Source: Ardenticatenia bacterium
GTDB taxonomy: Bacteria > Chloroflexota > Anaerolineae > 4572-78 > NAK82
Assembly: GCA_003130875.1 (NCBI GenBank)
Contig: QEXY01000114.1
Location: 29,254 to 93,253, forward strand
Direction of reading: 5' to 3'
DNA: 64,000 nucleotides
Made by a program: the position numbers and the translations under genes. The number at the start of each line of letters is the position of its first letter. The first letter of the stretch is position 1. A model generated the notes under the pieces. That model saw only the letters and a program-made list of their open reading frames with translations. It did not search any database and had not been told where the DNA came from. Of the stretch, positions 61,605 to 64,000 are shown piece by piece.

Positions 61605-62075
61605 ATGGCAAACAACAACAAGTTGTTCGTGATCATCGCCATCTTCCTGGTGGGCATGTTGGTTCTGGGGTTGTTCGCGATCGGCGGGGTGGTCATTTTC
61701 GGCACGATCAACCGACAATCGGCCCGTCCCACCCCGACCGCGACCCTGGCGGTGGCCAAATTGCCCCCTGCGCCGACGATAACCTCCACCCCCACTGCCA
61801 CGCCATCGCCCACCCACACGCCATTGCCCACGCCGACCAACACCCCGGTGGTGCAGGCGACGGCGACCCCGAGCGTCATCGAAAGCGCTCCAGAGGTGAG
61901 CGGGCAGGCGGAAGCACCCATCCCAGCGCCCACCTGGACGCCGGCACTTGAAGCTTCCGTGGCGGCGGAGGAGAGCACCCCCGAGACGGGCATCGGCGGC
62001 TTGGAGATGGTGTTGATCGCCGTGGGATTGGTGGGTGTGTTGTTCATCGCCCGGCGCTTGCGCACCAGTGGTTGA
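61605..62075 (+). CDS. Pro/Thr-rich surface protein with hydrophobic C-terminal anchor
   Basis: 156 aa. An N-terminal transmembrane helix (about 8-33), a Pro/Thr-rich stalk (about 40-90), then a C-terminal sorting-signal-like end: ETGIGGLEMVLIAVGLVGVL followed by RR. The end mimics LPXTG-type signals (motif, hydrophobic stretch, basic tail), but the LPXTG consensus itself is missing. AGAGAGG precedes the start. It is the last gene of the 53-62 kb cluster. Confidence 0.6.
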   Translation: MANNNKLFVIIAIFLVGMLVLGLFAIGGVVIFGTINRQSARPTPTATLAVAKLPPAPTITSTPTATPSPTHTPLPTPTNTPVVQATATPSVIESAPEVSGQAEAPIPAPTWTPALEASVAAEESTPETGIGGLEMVLIAVGLVGVLFIARRLRTSG

Positions 62076-62421
62076 GGCGCGCCACGGGATCAAACCCACG
62101 GCCGGCAACCCCATCAGGGGGCACGGCATGCCGCGCCTCTGCCCCGGGCTGGCAGCAGATCGAGAGCCCGTCAGAGATTGAGCGCCAGCCGTGGGCTTCA
62201 GCCCGCGGGCAGCCACATCATCCGTGGAGGTGTGCGGCAACACCACGCCGCAGCTCAAACGCGCTCCTAAAAGATCCCACCTCTATGGAGACGGGGTTGG
62301 AGGAGCAACCCGGGCGGTTGGCACACGAGCTGCCCTACGGGCAGGCACGCGGTTTGCCCCTACAGGATGTTGGGATACGGTTGAGCATTGTGGAACGACG
62401 GAATCAGGAGGATTATGTGAG
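62076..62421. other. Gene-free stretch with REP-like palindromes
   Basis: About 345 bases before sdhC. The sequence has several inverted repeats, such as CCGTGGGCTTCAGCCCGCGG (near 62190) and GGGCACGGCATGCCGCGCC (near 62118). The second part, GTTGGCACACGAGCTGCCCT followed by a related arm, looks palindromic too. No ORF has family-like sequence. These resemble dispersed REP-type intergenic palindromes. The sdhC ribosome site AGGAGG lies at the end. Confidence 0.45.
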
Positions 62422-62811
62422 GTGAGACGACAGCGTACCAGCTTTTGGGAGACATTGCGCTATCGAGGTGGCATCGGAGCAGCGGTGTGGGTCTTGCACC
62501 GCGTCACTGGGCTGGGCATCCTCTTGTTGGTGAGCGTACACGTCATGGCAGCCTTCTTGATGAATGCTCTCGATGATCCGATCTCCACGGCCGTCACCCG
62601 CTGGTACGAATCGCGCCCCGTCCAGGTCTTCGTCTACTTCTGCGTGCTGTACCACGCTCTGAACGGGCTGCGCGTCTTGTTGGAGGATCTGTGTCCTCCA
62701 TTGTTGCGGCATCATCGGGAGCTGATCTGGCTGCAGTGGGCGATTTTCATCCCGGTGTTCGGGTTGCCCGCCTTTTTCATCGCGCAGGGCATCGTGATCG
62801 GGAATCCATGA
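62422..62811 (+). CDS. sdhC: Succinate dehydrogenase cytochrome b subunit
   Basis: 129 aa from GTG 62422, nine bases after AGGAGG. Three transmembrane helices. The heme/quinone-site signature is VLHRVTGLGILLLVSVHVM, with helix I Ser/Arg/His and a second His in the following helix (CVLYHALNGLRVLLED). It anchors succinate:quinone oxidoreductase in the membrane. The stop overlaps the sdhD start. Confidence 0.9.
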   Translation: MRRQRTSFWETLRYRGGIGAAVWVLHRVTGLGILLLVSVHVMAAFLMNALDDPISTAVTRWYESRPVQVFVYFCVLYHALNGLRVLLEDLCPPLLRHHRELIWLQWAIFIPVFGLPAFFIAQGIVIGNP

Positions 62812-63245
62812 GGAAGGGGGCAGGGACGGGTATGCGGAGATTGGACGAGCGCAACGGCCTGGAATATTATCTATGGCTCTTCACACGGCTGAGTGCCATC
62901 CTGATGCTATGTGCCGGCGCTGCCGGCATCGTGTACGCCAACCTATGGGGACGGACGCTGATGGACGCGCCGGCACAATACCGCTGGGCTTTCTTCCCCA
63001 TCTACTGGCACGTCCAGAACACCGATGTGCCGGATGTCTTCCCAGTGTGGTCGAATGCTTTCTGGCGCGTCTGGTGTACCATTTTGCTCTTCCTCGCCTC
63101 CTGGCATGGTTTCAACGGCCTGCGCGTCGTGGTCGAGGACTACCTGCATCCCCCGGTGCTCCTGATCCTGGTCAAGGGATTCATCGGATTGCTGTTCATG
63201 TTCGTGTTCGGCGCTGGAACGGTGATCATCTTCGAGTGGTTCTGA
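62808..63245 (+). CDS. sdhD: Succinate dehydrogenase membrane anchor subunit
   Basis: 145 aa from ATG 62808 (overlapping sdhC stop), or 137 aa from ATG 62832. Three transmembrane helices. SWHGFNGLRVVVEDYLHPP parallels the HALNGLRVLLED block of sdhC, so the two anchors share an ancestral helix-pair sequence. It forms the quinone and heme pocket with SdhC. Followed by sdhA. Confidence 0.9.
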   Translation: MRKGAGTGMRRLDERNGLEYYLWLFTRLSAILMLCAGAAGIVYANLWGRTLMDAPAQYRWAFFPIYWHVQNTDVPDVFPVWSNAFWRVWCTILLFLASWHGFNGLRVVVEDYLHPPVLLILVKGFIGLLFMFVFGAGTVIIFEWF

Positions 63246-63266
63246 GAAGGGCGATCAACACGTGCT

Positions 63267-64000
63267 ATGCAAGATATGACTCCGTTGCACAAGTATGACA
63301 TCGTGATTGTCGGCGCCGGCGGGGCTGGGCTGGCAGCCGCCTTGTATGCCGCGCGCAGCGGTGACGTGCGGGTAGCGGTGCTCTCGAAGATGTTGCCGGT
63401 GCGCTCACACACTGGCACAGCCCAAGGAGGCATCGGCGCGGCGTTGGGCAACCACGAGGAAGATCACCCGGAATGGCACGTGTTCGACACGATCAAGGGG
63501 AGCGATTATCTGGCCGATCAGGACGCCGTGCGCGTCCTGTGTTATGAGGCGGTGGAACTGGTCTACGAGCTGGAGCATATGGGCCTGCCGTTTGACCGCA
63601 CCCCCTCTGGCCGCATCGCGCAGCGCCCCTTTGGCGGCCACACCAACAACGTGACCAAACAACCCGTGCGTCGCGCCTGCCATGCCGCGGACCGCACCGG
63701 ACATATGATCCTCCAAACCCTTTACCAGCAATGTATGCGCCACCGGGTCGTCTTTTTTGATGAATTCCAGGTCCTGGATGTGCTCCTGAACGAGGGGGTG
63801 GCGACGGGGGTGGTGGCGCTTGAGATGGCCACCGGCCAGTTGCACGTCTTCCATGCGCGGGCGGTGATCTTCGCCACCGGGGGATGGGGCAGGGTGTGGC
63901 AGATCACCAGCAACGCGCACAGCTTCACCGGCGATGGAGCGGCGATCGTCCTGCGCCGCGGCATCCCCCTCGAAGATATGGAATTCTTCCAGTTCCACCC
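63267..64000 (+). CDS. sdhA: Succinate dehydrogenase flavoprotein subunit (3' part outside window)
   Basis: The first 244 residues are present. An N-terminal FAD-binding motif [18 protein letters not shown] leads to [20 protein letters not shown], whose HTGTAQGG includes the His that forms the covalent FAD link in Sdh[10 protein letters not shown] and [23 protein letters not shown] follow. It oxidises succinate to fumarate. The gene is cut by the window end at 64000; sdhB is expected beyond. Confidence 0.94.
   Translation, partial: MQDMTPLHKYDIVIVGAGGAGLAAALYAARSGDVRVAVLSKMLPVRSHTGTAQGGIGAALGNHEEDHPEWHVFDTIKGSDYLADQDAVRVLCYEAVELVYELEHMGLPFDRTPSGRIAQRPFGGHTNNVTKQPVRRACHAADRTGHMILQTLYQQCMRHRVVFFDEFQVLDVLLNEGVATGVVALEMATGQLHVFHARAVIFATGGWGRVWQITSNAHSFTGDGAAIVLRRGIPLEDMEFFQFH

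Noticed and set aside
1-64000. CRISPR arrays, prophage or defence islands
   Set aside because: No regularly spaced direct repeats, cas genes, phage structural genes or recognisable defence genes were seen; the only repeats are the three MITE-like copies and REP-like palindromes.

Overview
The window looks like a chromosomal segment of a Chloroflexota (Chloroflexi) bacterium, probably from the Anaerolineae/Caldilineae/Thermoflexia side. This is inferred from gene content, not from a database search: a split cytochrome b whose second half is fused to a di-heme cytochrome c, an FMN-type (type 2) IPP isomerase, a DUF2207 protein with a Gly-rich tail, Pro/Thr-rich secreted lipoproteins, a diacylglycerol-glucosyltransferase-like GT28 enzyme and paired TrkA proteins. 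The sequence is GC-rich. Shine-Dalgarno sites are clear for most genes, but a few genes have -10 boxes so close to the start that leaderless transcripts seem likely.

Layout. 0-12 kb: two tRNAs (Leu-CAG, initiator Met), a bc-type respiratory operon on the minus strand (Rieske, cytochrome b, cytochrome b C-terminus + cytochrome c), OsmC, a sugar-phosphate dehydrogenase with a cupin, a TrkA pair, purB, a ParB-fold protein with acylphosphatase and a lipid glycosyltransferase, and an adenosine-specific kinase-like protein. Three copies of a short inverted-repeat (MITE-like) element lie in the intergenic spaces. 12-16 kb: a four-gene cluster (DUF2207 membrane protein; membrane winged-helix + zinc-ribbon protein; coiled-coil protein; SPFH protein fused to an excisionase-type HTH) that looks like one envelope-associated system. 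16-31 kb: hpt, galT, two glycoside-hydrolase-like surface proteins, a duplicated-domain secreted protein, an SMP-30 protein, isoprenoid genes (polyprenyl synthase, IPP isomerase), phosphohexomutase and a split GlmU, a CNNM/CorC protein, cytidine deaminase and an alpha/beta hydrolase. 31-42 kb: tgt-uppP-exonuclease/phosphatase-like operon, a structured non-coding stretch, a 43-aa membrane peptide, acpS, an LCP protein, a cyclophilin-like protein, ABM monooxygenase + Fe-alcohol dehydrogenase, moeA, a Memo-type AmrB protein and glgC.

42-52 kb is an accessory region with remnants of two transposases, an IclR-controlled operon (iclR, aldehyde dehydrogenase, RbsA/C/B-type sugar ABC importer) with a consensus promoter and palindromic operator, a decayed MalF-type permease next to an intact MalG-type permease, and an M24 peptidase.

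52.8-62.1 kb is the most unusual part: a nine-gene co-directional, largely translationally coupled cluster. It encodes a HEAT-repeat protein, a small protein, a DUF6754-like membrane protein, two polytopic membrane proteins, an 835-aa zinc-ribbon membrane protein carrying eight W-L-x-x-L motifs in a disordered Pro/Glu/Ala linker, a MutL-type ASKHA ATPase with no glutamate mutase beside it, a partner protein of unknown fold, and a Pro/Thr-rich surface protein. I could not assign it to a described pathway and it is my best candidate for an undescribed system. The window ends in succinate dehydrogenase (sdhC, sdhD, 5' part of sdhA).
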